5,250 nucleotides of DNA from a bacterium (GTDB taxonomy: Bacteria > UBA6262), in the NCBI GenBank assembly GCA_028716025.1, contig JAQUQP010000139.1:1-5250 (forward strand), in the 5' to 3' direction. Below are positions 1 to 5,250 of this stretch, piece after piece. Position 1 is the first letter of the stretch. Each line of letters opens with the position of its first letter. The position numbers were made by a program, and so were the translations under genes. The notes under the pieces are model-generated. The model was given only the letters and a program-made list of their open reading frames with translations, did not search any database and was not told the origin of the DNA.

Positions 1-780
1 CGTAGAAGAATCATAATATATCCGGTACTGATCGCTTCTTAATCCCGTAAATTTGTCATACTTGATATAATTAACTGCCGAAGCAGAGCTGAAAACCACT
101 TCCTGCGGAGCTATGCATATATCATCGAAATAAGATTCTGTCCCGGGACTTAAATTAGCAAGCCTGATCTTAAAAACTTCACCGGCATTGCGGTTGGTGG
201 TAACAAAATAATGTTGCCAATAACCGGTAGCCATAGCACTGCCTACCACCACAGGAGGACCAAAATTCCCGCCGGAGTCGCGTAGCACACGAGCTTCTGT
301 TTGCCCGCCTGATTTTATCCAACAGGAAAATATATAATTTCCCGTATAAGGAAAAGATGAAACCGCGCTTTCGTAAGTTACCACTCCTCCCGCACTCTCT
401 GTCTTGATAGCGTAAAATCCACTTTTCAAATTCGGATTGCCGACGCCGATCTTAGAGATACCGCCCGGGAAAGGGCTTTGCCAATTATCCGGCGGCGTGG
501 TTATATCCTGGGGCGATTCAAACCCGGGATTATATCCCGCATTACCGATACTGGAAAGTTTGGCGCTGCGAAAATCCTGTTTGATCCAGTATATTGCATC
601 CTGGGCATTTTGCTGTAATTCCAATTTTACGCCACTGGTCCAGATCATCTGAGTGGAAAACTTAATGAGATAAAACAATCCCAAACCAACTATACAACTG
701 ATGCTGACAACAATCATTATTTCAACTAAAGTTACCCCTTTATTCAGGCCAAGGCGGCTATGCTTCAGTTTATGGTACAT
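1..780 (-). CDS. PilW/GspJ-like minor prepilin with inserted beta-sandwich domain (3'-partial)
   Basis: The open frame runs from ATG 780 to the left edge: 260 codons with no stop, so the C-terminus is missing. The leader MYHKLKHSRLGLNKG is cut after Gly15. The mature start VTLVEIMIVVSISCIVG has Glu+5 (E20) and a hydrophobic helix, followed by the amphipathic QQNAQDAIYWIKQDFRSA (residues 56-73) typical of PilW/GspJ. A stretch of about 140 residues (84-224) then looks like a jelly-roll CBM4_9/galactose-binding-like module: NPGFESP, W100, SGFYAIKTES, GNYIFSCWIKSGG, YWQHYFVTTN, FKIRLANLSPG and the closing YFDDICI. After it, VVFSSASAVNYIKYD and QYRIYYD look like the pilin beta-strands resuming, so the module appears inserted. 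C153 and C222 could pair. Its ATG overlaps the PilX-like stop by 11 bases, with a weak GGAAGTGAG upstream. Prepilin identity is firm; the domain type is by pattern only. Confidence 0.85.
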   Translation of the reverse strand, partial: MYHKLKHSRLGLNKGVTLVEIMIVVSISCIVGLGLFYLIKFSTQMIWTSGVKLELQQNAQDAIYWIKQDFRSAKLSSIGNAGYNPGFESPQDITTPPDNWQSPFPGGISKIGVGNPNLKSGFYAIKTESAGGVVTYESAVSSFPYTGNYIFSCWIKSGGQTEARVLRDSGGNFGPPVVVGSAMATGYWQHYFVTTNRNAGEVFKIRLANLSPGTESYFDDICIAPQEVVFSSASAVNYIKYDKFTGLRSDQYRIYYDSST

Positions 781-1087
781 CCCAGACACTCACTTCCACC
801 GTCACCGGTACAGTGTCTTGAAAAACAAGATTCATAGTAAAAAAATCAGTTGTATAACCATCAGTTAGAGCCATTTGCCAAGTAGGCCTTTCCTGGATAA
901 ACCTGAGAGCTTTTTGCACGCCGGCTTCCCCGTAATATTGTTCCTTGGCAATTATTTTTTTATGTACCGTACCTTTAGACTGGACAGCCAGCCATAATCC
1001 AAAACTGATCGCTCCAATGCCCAAAATAACCAACACGATCGTAGCTGTTATCAAAATACTGCCTTTTTCATTACGTAATCTTTTCAT
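770..1087 (-). CDS. Short PilX-like minor type IV prepilin
   Basis: Small prepilin of 105 residues with a PilX N-terminal-type sequence. MKRLRNEKG is cut after Gly9, and the mature start is SILITATIVLVILGIGAISFG. Position +5 is Thr instead of Glu, as expected for the PilX/GspK class, whose tip position does not need the Glu+5 contact. KEQYYGEAGVQKALRFIQ matches the helix motif usually written AExG.q.AL in this family. The remaining 40 or so residues are short and beta-prone, with no large alpha domain as in GspK. AGGAT lies 6 bases before the ATG. The gene follows the MshD-like gene by 13 bases. Its TAA stop overlaps the next start by 11 bases (770-780), so translation of the two is probably coupled. 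I infer a role in the minor-pilin tip complex from the neighbours. Confidence 0.82.
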   Translation of the reverse strand: MKRLRNEKGSILITATIVLVILGIGAISFGLWLAVQSKGTVHKKIIAKEQYYGEAGVQKALRFIQERPTWQMALTDGYTTDFFTMNLVFQDTVPVTVEVSVWDVP

Positions 1088-1100
1088 AAAGTATCCTAAT

Positions 1101-1685
1101 CTAATAACGTTTTACATTCGCCCTGATGGTGGTGATCGTAACCGGCGTCCCGCCAATCCGGCCGCGCCAGTCAACGTTAACAATGATCTGCTTATAATCA
1201 GTAGTACCAGCACCCAGCACGGTAATAGCTCCCCCGTTGGGAACATTTACATATTGCACTGTTACTCTGCGGGTAAATTTTTGCGCGTTAGGCACTATAT
1301 TATTGTTAATATCCCGGGGCGGGGTTTCGATCAAACCATTATAATCATCAATATCGTCCCAGGTCAGTTTTGCTCCATTATCGCCATTAGTATCTGGATT
1401 GGTTTCTACCCCATCACGGCCCAGAGGCTGGGCAGAATAAGAACCCACCGGGGTTTGGCCTCCTCCGGCTGGTTCATTTTCATCCCACTTTTTTTGCTTG
1501 ATCTCTTCCATCAAGTCTTGAGCCAGTTGGACAGCTTTATTTGCATCTCCAAAGCTCATCGCTCCCTGCATACTATTAAGTAGAACTTTGGTTAAGGGTA
1601 CGACCACTACCAAGATAATGGCAACCGCCATCATAAGCTCAACCATGGTCATACCATTTTTGTTCTTACTTAGTAATTTGTACAT
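1101..1685 (-). CDS. MshD/PilV (GspI)-like minor type IV prepilin
   Basis: Minor pilin or pseudopilin expected to join the initiation/tip complex of the pilus. Of 194 residues, the leader MYKLLSKNKNG is cut after Gly11. The mature start MTMVELMMAVAIILVVVVP has Glu at +5 and a long hydrophobic helix, giving a single-pass inner-membrane precursor. The helix continues into AVQLAQDLMEEIKQKKWDE, the pattern of PilV/GspI proteins. The segment TWDDIDDYNGLIETPPRD resembles the DDVDDY(H/N)G signature I associate with MshD pilins. The C-terminal half is beta-rich (FTRRVTVQYVNV, YKQIIVNVDWRG, PVTITTIRANV). There are no cysteines. The ATG at 1685 is preceded by AAGGAG with a rather long 12-base spacing. 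It is the first of three minor-pilin genes, with the next starting 13 bases after its TAG stop. The exact subfamily is uncertain; prepilin identity is firm. Confidence 0.85.
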   Translation of the reverse strand: MYKLLSKNKNGMTMVELMMAVAIILVVVVPLTKVLLNSMQGAMSFGDANKAVQLAQDLMEEIKQKKWDENEPAGGGQTPVGSYSAQPLGRDGVETNPDTNGDNGAKLTWDDIDDYNGLIETPPRDINNNIVPNAQKFTRRVTVQYVNVPNGGAITVLGAGTTDYKQIIVNVDWRGRIGGTPVTITTIRANVKRY

Positions 1686-1724
1686 AAATAGCCTAAACTC
1701 CTTAATCCTTGTTCTTGCTAACTA

Positions 1725-1753
1725 ATACTAACATAATAGGCAATAGTTGTCAA
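1725..1753 (-). promoter_or_regulatory. Candidate sigma70-type promoter of the minor-pilin genes
   Basis: In the 98-base gap after pilD, the minus strand has TTGACA (1753-1748, exact consensus), a 17-base spacer, then TAGTAT (1730-1725, 4 of 6 matches to TATAAT). A second reading uses the better -10 TATTAT (1738-1733) with a weak TTGGGA 18 bases upstream of it. No convincing terminator precedes it, so read-through from pilD is also possible. Confidence 0.45.
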
Positions 1754-1783
1754 GGTTCCCAAGAGCCTTTAGGAAGGACCCGG

Positions 1784-2563
1784 TCAAAAACTAAAATAGC
1801 GCGACACTAGGGCAATAAGCTGATCATTGAATAATATCACGGCAATAGTGGCCGCAGCTATAAACGGCCCAAAAGGAATCGGGTCCTTTCTTTTCTTTTT
1901 TCCCGACAATAGTAATACCGTTCCCACTACTCCGCCGAAAAGAAAGGATAAACCCAGCATGATGAGCGTGTTTTCCCAGCCCAGGAACGTGCCTAATCCA
2001 GCGGCGAGTTTAATATCTCCCCCACCCATGCCACCCCGACTGATCCAGGCGATGAGATACAGGATACCACCGCCAACCAGAAGACCGACATAGCTGGCCA
2101 CCAACTGATTCAGTATCTGTGGGAAATAAAAAATTATCTGTAAATATAATTCCTTGTTAAAAAAACTGAATACTGTGCCGGCGATCATCAAACCATAGCT
2201 TAGTTCATCAGGGATTATCTGTTCCTGGAAATCAATAAAGGTAATAATAACCAGAACCAAGGATACCAGGGCATACATCCAAAAGAAAAAAGTAAAATTA
2301 TATTTTAAGAATAAAGCCGCGAATATGATCCCGGTGATCAGTTCAACTAATGGGTAACGCCAGGAGATCGGAGCCTGACAGGAGCGGCAATTGCCGCGCA
2401 AGAGTATAAAGCTTAAAACCGGGATATTATCATACCAGGGGATTGGCTTGCTGCATGACGGACAATGAGAAGCGGGGAAAACAATGGATTCATTACGCGG
2501 GAAACGATATATGCAGACATTGGCAAAACTGCCAAAAAGCAGTCCAAATAAGAATACGATCAC
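1784..2563 (-). CDS. pilD: PilD, type IV prepilin peptidase / N-methyltransferase
   Basis: Inner-membrane aspartyl protease of the A24 family that removes prepilin leaders after Gly and methylates the new N-terminus. Its substrates should include all four prepilins here. The N-terminal methyltransferase-associated domain opens with FGLLFGSFANVCIYR and keeps two CxxC pairs, C34/C37 and C59/C62, typical of bifunctional bacterial enzymes. The catalytic aspartates lie in FIDFQEQIIPDELS (D111, D119) and GMGGGDIKL (D183). D119 to D183 spans 64 residues, the spacing between the active-site Asp residues reported for TcpJ and PilD. About eight hydrophobic segments are visible, and the length of 259 is usual. 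The start is unsure. GTG 2563 is the only standard start codon before the conserved motif in this frame, but the AAGGAG Shine-Dalgarno (2590-2585) is 21 bases upstream of it. It lies downstream of pilA, separated by a strong hairpin. The stop is TGA. Confidence 0.95.
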   Translation of the reverse strand: MIVFLFGLLFGSFANVCIYRFPRNESIVFPASHCPSCSKPIPWYDNIPVLSFILLRGNCRSCQAPISWRYPLVELITGIIFAALFLKYNFTFFFWMYALVSLVLVIITFIDFQEQIIPDELSYGLMIAGTVFSFFNKELYLQIIFYFPQILNQLVASYVGLLVGGGILYLIAWISRGGMGGGDIKLAAGLGTFLGWENTLIMLGLSFLFGGVVGTVLLLSGKKKRKDPIPFGPFIAAATIAVILFNDQLIALVSRYFSF

Positions 2564-2596
2564 AGCTTCGACGATGATAACATTCTCCTTTTGAAC

Positions 2597-2626
2597 AAAT
2601 GGGTTGGGGTAACCCCCAACCCATTT
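2597..2626 (-). terminator. Perfect 13-bp hairpin between pilA and pilD; terminator/attenuator or 3' stabiliser
   Basis: The arms AAATGGGTTGGGG (2597-2609) and CCCCAACCCATTT (2614-2626) are exact inverted complements around a 4-base loop. The stem contains a four-pair G:C run at the loop end. It lies 27 bases past the pilA stop and its base is only 6 bases before the pilD Shine-Dalgarno. Transcribed leftwards, it is followed by GTTCAAAAGG rather than a clean U-run, so full intrinsic termination is doubtful. Partial read-through, or protection of the pilA mRNA 3' end, fits better. The structure is seen directly; the role is inferred. Confidence 0.65.
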
Positions 2627-2653
2627 ATGTAAGTACGAATATTACATATCAGT

Positions 2654-3121
2654 TTACCAGGTATTAATGACCACGTTTTTGGTATCATTACCGGCACATC
2701 TGACTTTAAATTTTGCTGCGGTCGGAGAGGTAAGATAACTATACCTATAAGACCAACCACCGGTACTACCAACATCAGCTAAATTTGAAGCTGCTGCCTG
2801 GTCAACGGTTGCTGCAGCCGCATGGTTCAAGGTGCAAGCTTCATTAGCCTGGGGCATAGCATCCAGATATTCGTTAGCTCCGGTGCCGATGAACGGCGAT
2901 GTCGTAACGTTAACTGGGAATATACCTTCCAAATCGCTATAATAAATATTGAGTGCTGAACGGACAGCGCCCAGATTACCTTTGGTAGCACCTTCTCTGG
3001 ACCTTCTAATAAAGTTCATATAACGCGGAATAGCTATACCAGCCAAGATACCGATAATGGCTACCACGATCATTAATTCTACCAAGGTAAACCCTTTTTT
3101 ACTTCTCAGGAATCTCATCAT
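2654..3121 (-). CDS. pilA: PilA-like type IV major prepilin
   Basis: Likely main filament subunit of the pilus. The 155-residue precursor has a class III leader, [10 protein letters not shown], cleaved after Gly10. The mature protein begins [14 protein letters not shown], with N-methylatable Phe+1 and the conserved Glu+5 (E15), then a hydrophobic helix that anchors the subunit and packs in the filament core. The mature length is about 145, short like GspG/PilA of many deep-branching bacteria. The C-terminal domain has only two cysteines, C96 and C142, which could form a disulphide, and an aromatic GGWSYRYSY stretch at 121-129. It ends [10 protein letters not shown]. It is the only pilin in the window with its own strong ribosome binding site and a candidate promoter, and it sits between the platform and peptidase genes, which argues for major rather than minor pilin. 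A GspG-type pseudopilin is the main alternative, but pilT next door makes T4P more likely. Confidence 0.88.
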   Translation of the reverse strand: MMRFLRSKKGFTLVELMIVVAIIGILAGIAIPRYMNFIRRSREGATKGNLGAVRSALNIYYSDLEGIFPVNVTTSPFIGTGANEYLDAMPQANEACTLNHAAAATVDQAAASNLADVGSTGGWSYRYSYLTSPTAAKFKVRCAGNDTKNVVINTW

Positions 3122-3128
3122 AATTTTT

Positions 3129-3138
3129 CACCCCCTTT
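3129..3138 (-). promoter_or_regulatory. Ribosome binding site of pilA
   Basis: AAAGGGGGTG, a near match to the anti-SD complement AAGGAGGTG, ends 7 bases before the first of two tandem ATG codons (3121) and 10 before the second (3118). The first is favoured. The strong match fits a highly translated subunit. Confidence 0.65.
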
Positions 3139-3169
3139 CGATCTTGAATATCTTGCCTTCACTTATCTT

Positions 3170-3198
3170 AAAATAACACAGTTAGCTCTTAGTGTCAA
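3170..3198 (-). promoter_or_regulatory. Candidate sigma70-type promoter of pilA
   Basis: On the minus strand TTGACA (3198-3193, exact consensus) is followed after 17 bases by TATTTT (3175-3170, 4 of 6 matches to TATAAT). This sits in the 97-base pilC-pilA gap. A start about 7 bases past the -10 would leave an untranslated leader of roughly 40 bases ending at the pilA ribosome binding site. It would let the abundant major pilin be expressed apart from pilT-pilC. No sigma54-type -24/-12 element (GG-N10-GC) was seen, although pilA genes in some bacteria use one. Confidence 0.6.
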
Positions 3199-3217
3199 GA
3201 TAATTTTTAAAAACGGT

Positions 3218-4462
3218 TTACTGTGATCCCTTACTGACAACTTCACCCAGCTCAAAGATAGGCATGAACATGGCAATAACCATGGCCCCGATTACTATAC
3301 CCATTACTACAATAATGATCGGTTCGATCATACTGGTCAGACCGCTGACCGCTACATCTACTTCCTGATCGTAAAAATCAGCAATCTTGTTAAGCATATT
3401 ATCCAGCGCGCCGGTCTCTTCGCCGACAGCGATCATTTGGATCACCATCGGAGGAAAAACACCGCTTTCTTTCAAGGGAGTGGCAATCCTTTCACCTTCC
3501 CGGATATTTTCCCTGGCATTCATGACCGCGTCTTCCACTATTTTATTACCAGATGTTTTTCCGGTCGTACCAATTGCGTCCAGGATAGGTACACCGCTTT
3601 TTACCAGGGTACCCAGGGTACGGGAAAATTTGGCAATGGCCACTTTACGGATCAGGGTTCCGAACACCGGCACTTTAAGCAGGAAATTATCCCAGACCCT
3701 GCTCCCTTTTTCCGTCTTCACGTATTGCCGCATCATGAAAATGAGAACTATACCGCCAATGATCAAAAAGACAATATATTTTCTTAATATTTCACTGATA
3801 TTGATCAGTACCTGCGTAGGCAATGGTAATTCACCGCCAAAAGCGCTAAAGACCTGTTTAAAGGTCGGGATGACCACAACCAACATGAAGATCGTGATCG
3901 AGATCGCGACGAAACTAACGATCGCCGGATAAACCATGGCGCTTTTGACTTTGCCCATTAACCGGGCAGTGGATTCCAAGTAAGCGGACAAACGTTCCAG
4001 AATGATATCCAGCACACCGCCGGTTTCACCGCTACGGATCATACCAACATATAACTCGTCGAATACAGTGGGATATTTAGCCATGGAATCAGCTATGGAA
4101 AGACCTCCTTCAATATCGGTCTTGACATCACTGATCACTTGCTTGAACACTTTATTGTCTATTTGTTCCACTAAAATGCTTAAGCCCTGGACGATCGGCA
4201 CGCCTGCGCTCACCAGGGTGGAAAGCTGCCTGCTGAACAGTACTAAATGTTTGGTCTTGACCCTTTTCCCCTTTTCTTTTTTCATAAAGGGAAGCGCTTC
4301 GATCATGGCACTGGCCAAATTTTTCTTCTCTTCTTCGATCGCCAGAATTACAAATTTCTGTCCTCTGAGCTTATCCGCGACATCTTTCTGGATCTTGGCT
4401 TCCATCACCCCGGACATCTCCCCGCCTTGCGGAGCACGAACTTTATACTTATATTTAGGCAT
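3218..4462 (-). CDS. pilC: PilC, type IV pilus inner-membrane platform protein
   Basis: Polytopic inner-membrane platform (PilC/GspF family) thought to couple the PilB and PilT ATPases to insertion and removal of pilin subunits. The product is 414 residues from the ATG chosen by its ribosome binding site, normal for the family (about 400). It has the short N-terminal segment opening MPKYKYKVRAPQGG. Two homologous T2SSF domains follow, at roughly residues 70-195 and 275-397. Each carries the repeated helical signature: LSTLVSAGVPIVQGL with SGETGGVLD, then LGTLVKSGVPILDAI with GEETGALDN. Three hydrophobic membrane segments are seen: after the first domain (about 170-195), in the linker (about 225-245), and at the end of the second domain (about 375-400). 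It lies 34 bases after pilT, so the two probably share a transcript. Context with pilT supports PilC over GspF of a secretion system. No anomalies seen; it ends in TAA. Confidence 0.96.
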   Translation of the reverse strand: MPKYKYKVRAPQGGEMSGVMEAKIQKDVADKLRGQKFVILAIEEEKKNLASAMIEALPFMKKEKGKRVKTKHLVLFSRQLSTLVSAGVPIVQGLSILVEQIDNKVFKQVISDVKTDIEGGLSIADSMAKYPTVFDELYVGMIRSGETGGVLDIILERLSAYLESTARLMGKVKSAMVYPAIVSFVAISITIFMLVVVIPTFKQVFSAFGGELPLPTQVLINISEILRKYIVFLIIGGIVLIFMMRQYVKTEKGSRVWDNFLLKVPVFGTLIRKVAIAKFSRTLGTLVKSGVPILDAIGTTGKTSGNKIVEDAVMNARENIREGERIATPLKESGVFPPMVIQMIAVGEETGALDNMLNKIADFYDQEVDVAVSGLTSMIEPIIIVVMGIVIGAMVIAMFMPIFELGEVVSKGSQ

Positions 4463-4469
4463 CGACACG

Positions 4470-4475
4470 CCTCCT
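4470..4475 (-). promoter_or_regulatory. Ribosome binding site of pilC (AGGAGG)
   Basis: A perfect AGGAGG lies 7 bases before the ATG at 4462 but only 1 base before an in-frame GTG at 4468. The spacing fixes ATG 4462 as the pilC start and excludes the two-codon-longer GTG version. Confidence 0.85.
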
Positions 4476-4496
4476 ATAGAATTTCAATTTTCTATT

Positions 4497-5250
4497 TTAC
4501 TTAAATGATTCTTTACACAGCCTTTGCAGATCCTCAGCGTCCATCGTGTGCGCCATAGCTTCGGCATAAGTAATTATATGTTTGGAATAAAGGTCGTATA
4601 ATCCATAATTCATTGTCTGCATACCATATTTAGCGCCAGTTTGCATGGCAAGCGGTACTTGCTGGGTTTTTTGTTCCCGGATCAAATTCCTGATCGCCGG
4701 AGTGACCACCAGGACTTCCGAGCACATAACCCGGCCGGAACCGCTGGCTTTAGGAATAAGTTGCTGGCACATAACCCCCTGCAGTACAAATGATAACTGC
4801 GCCCGGATCTGGGTCTGCTGATGCGGCGGGAAAACATCAATAATACGGTTGATCGATTGGGGCGCATCGGTGGTATGTAATGTGGCAAAAACCAGATGAC
4901 CGGTTTCCGCTATGGTCAAAGCCGCAGCGATGGTTTCCAGGTCGCGCATTTCCCCGACCAGGATAATATCCGGGTCCTGTCTTAAAACATATTTCAAGGC
5001 CTGGACAAAGGAATGCGTATCATTGCCTACCTCACGCTGGTTCACGATACAATTTTTATGGGAGTGCACATATTCAATGGGATCTTCGATAGTCACAATA
5101 TGGCTATGACGATTCTCATAGATATAGTCAATAATAGAAGCTAAGGTGGTAGTCTTACCGCTGCCAGTCGGGCCCGTAATCAAAACTAATCCCTTTGGCA
5201 ATTTTACGAAATCCTCTACTACCGGAGGCAGGCGTAATTCTTCAAACGAG
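4497..5250 (-). CDS. pilT: PilT, type IV pilus retraction ATPase (5'-partial)
   Basis: Hexameric cytoplasmic ATPase of the PilT/GspE secretion family that drives pilin depolymerisation and pilus retraction. The frame stays open to the right edge, giving 250 codons here and a TAA stop at 4499-4497. Members usually have about 350 residues, so roughly the N-terminal 100 are off-window. Visible in order, numbering from the first complete codon: the PilT-type lead-in SFEELRLPPVV; Walker A GPTGSGKT at about 26-33; Asp box IEDPIEYVH; Walker B IILVGEMRD; His box TGHLVFATLHT; and near the C-terminus AIRNLIREQK, close to the AIRNLIRE motif typical of PilT and needed for retraction. These separate it from the extension ATPase PilB, and PilB's four-cysteine zinc motif is absent. 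A TTG at 5201 is an internal Leu codon just before Walker A, not the start. pilC follows after a short gap, so co-transcription is likely. PilU is a possible paralogue but less likely. Confidence 0.96.
   Translation of the reverse strand, partial: SFEELRLPPVVEDFVKLPKGLVLITGPTGSGKTTTLASIIDYIYENRHSHIVTIEDPIEYVHSHKNCIVNQREVGNDTHSFVQALKYVLRQDPDIILVGEMRDLETIAAALTIAETGHLVFATLHTTDAPQSINRIIDVFPPHQQTQIRAQLSFVLQGVMCQQLIPKASGSGRVMCSEVLVVTPAIRNLIREQKTQQVPLAMQTGAKYGMQTMNYGLYDLYSKHIITYAEAMAHTMDAEDLQRLCKESFK

Noticed and set aside
437..652. Plus-strand open frame of 71 codons
   Set aside because: It is antisense to the PilW-like gene, which is open across the whole 1-780 region and has a clear prepilin start.
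945..1583. Plus-strand open frame of 212 codons
   Set aside because: It lies opposite the MshD-like and PilX-like prepilins, whose cleavage sites, Glu+5 and hydrophobic helices are unmistakable. Its own product has no recognisable domain and no ribosome binding site.
1741..1783. Possible terminator after pilD (AAGG...CCTT)
   Set aside because: Only a four-pair stem with a 10-base loop and no U-run.
2560..2775. Minus-strand frame of 71 codons overlapping the pilA end
   Set aside because: Out-of-frame read across the pilA 3' end and the hairpin. Only its last 7 codons (from ATG 2582) follow the AAGGAG, and these are treated as a possible leader mini-ORF instead.
2654..3121. Electrically conductive (Geobacter-type) pilin, suggested by aromatic residues at mature positions 1, 24, 27, 50 and 51
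   Set aside because: Aromatics at 1, 24 and 27 are common in ordinary T4a pilins, and this subunit has a full globular domain rather than the truncated roughly 60-residue form.
3141..3170. Three ATCTT(G/A) repeats in the pilA leader (3141, 3150, 3165)
   Set aside because: Only six bases each with uneven spacing (9 and 15), well within chance for AT-rich sequence.
3387..3932. Plus-strand open frame of 181 codons, and others antisense to pilC and pilT
   Set aside because: Antisense shadows of strongly conserved pilC and pilT coding sequence, with no family signature.
5199..5201. TTG as a start codon for PilT
   Set aside because: Conserved PilT sequence (SFEELRLPPVV...) continues upstream in frame to the window edge, and starting here would leave a protein beginning at Walker A.
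1..5250. Type II secretion operon rather than type IV pilus
   Set aside because: A dedicated PilT retraction ATPase leads the cluster, and none of the GspC, D, L or M components is seen. GspG/I/J/K resemblance is expected from shared ancestry. Genes outside the window could change this.

Overview
The window is a single type IV pilus (T4P) assembly cluster. Every gene lies on the minus strand, so it reads from the right edge to the left: pilT (5' end cut by the window edge) - pilC - major pilin pilA - prepilin peptidase pilD - an MshD/PilV-like minor prepilin - a short PilX-like minor prepilin - a PilW/GspJ-like minor prepilin (3' end cut by the left edge). Nearly all of the sequence is coding. 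The three gaps of about 70 to 100 bases flanking pilA and downstream of pilD hold candidate promoters, a ribosome binding site and a strong hairpin. I see no RNA genes, insertion sequences, CRISPR arrays or signs of recent transfer.

The genes make one coherent machine. PilT is the retraction ATPase, which points to a true retractile T4P rather than only a type II secretion system. PilC is the inner-membrane platform. PilA is the filament subunit, and PilD cleaves and N-methylates all four prepilins seen here. The three minor prepilins resemble the GspI/J/K (PilV/W/X) set that primes assembly and sits at the filament tip. Two candidate promoters with exact TTGACA -35 boxes and 17 bp spacers, one before pilA and one before the minor pilins, suggest three transcription units: pilT-pilC, pilA(-pilD), and the minor pilins.

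The most notable item is the last gene. It is open from 780 to the left edge. It encodes a PilW-like prepilin in which about 140 residues resembling a jelly-roll (CBM4_9/galactose-binding-like) beta-sandwich sit between the N-terminal helix and the pilin beta-strands. If correct, it is a pilus-tip subunit carrying a carbohydrate-binding or adhesive module.

Organism: moderate GC by eye, Shine-Dalgarno-led genes, and a short GspG-like major pilin ending in a GGW...C...DTKN...W pattern. Together with the gene order, this is reminiscent of uncultured or deep-branching diderm bacteria such as Omnitrophota or Elusimicrobiota. That assignment comes from recalled family patterns only and is low confidence.
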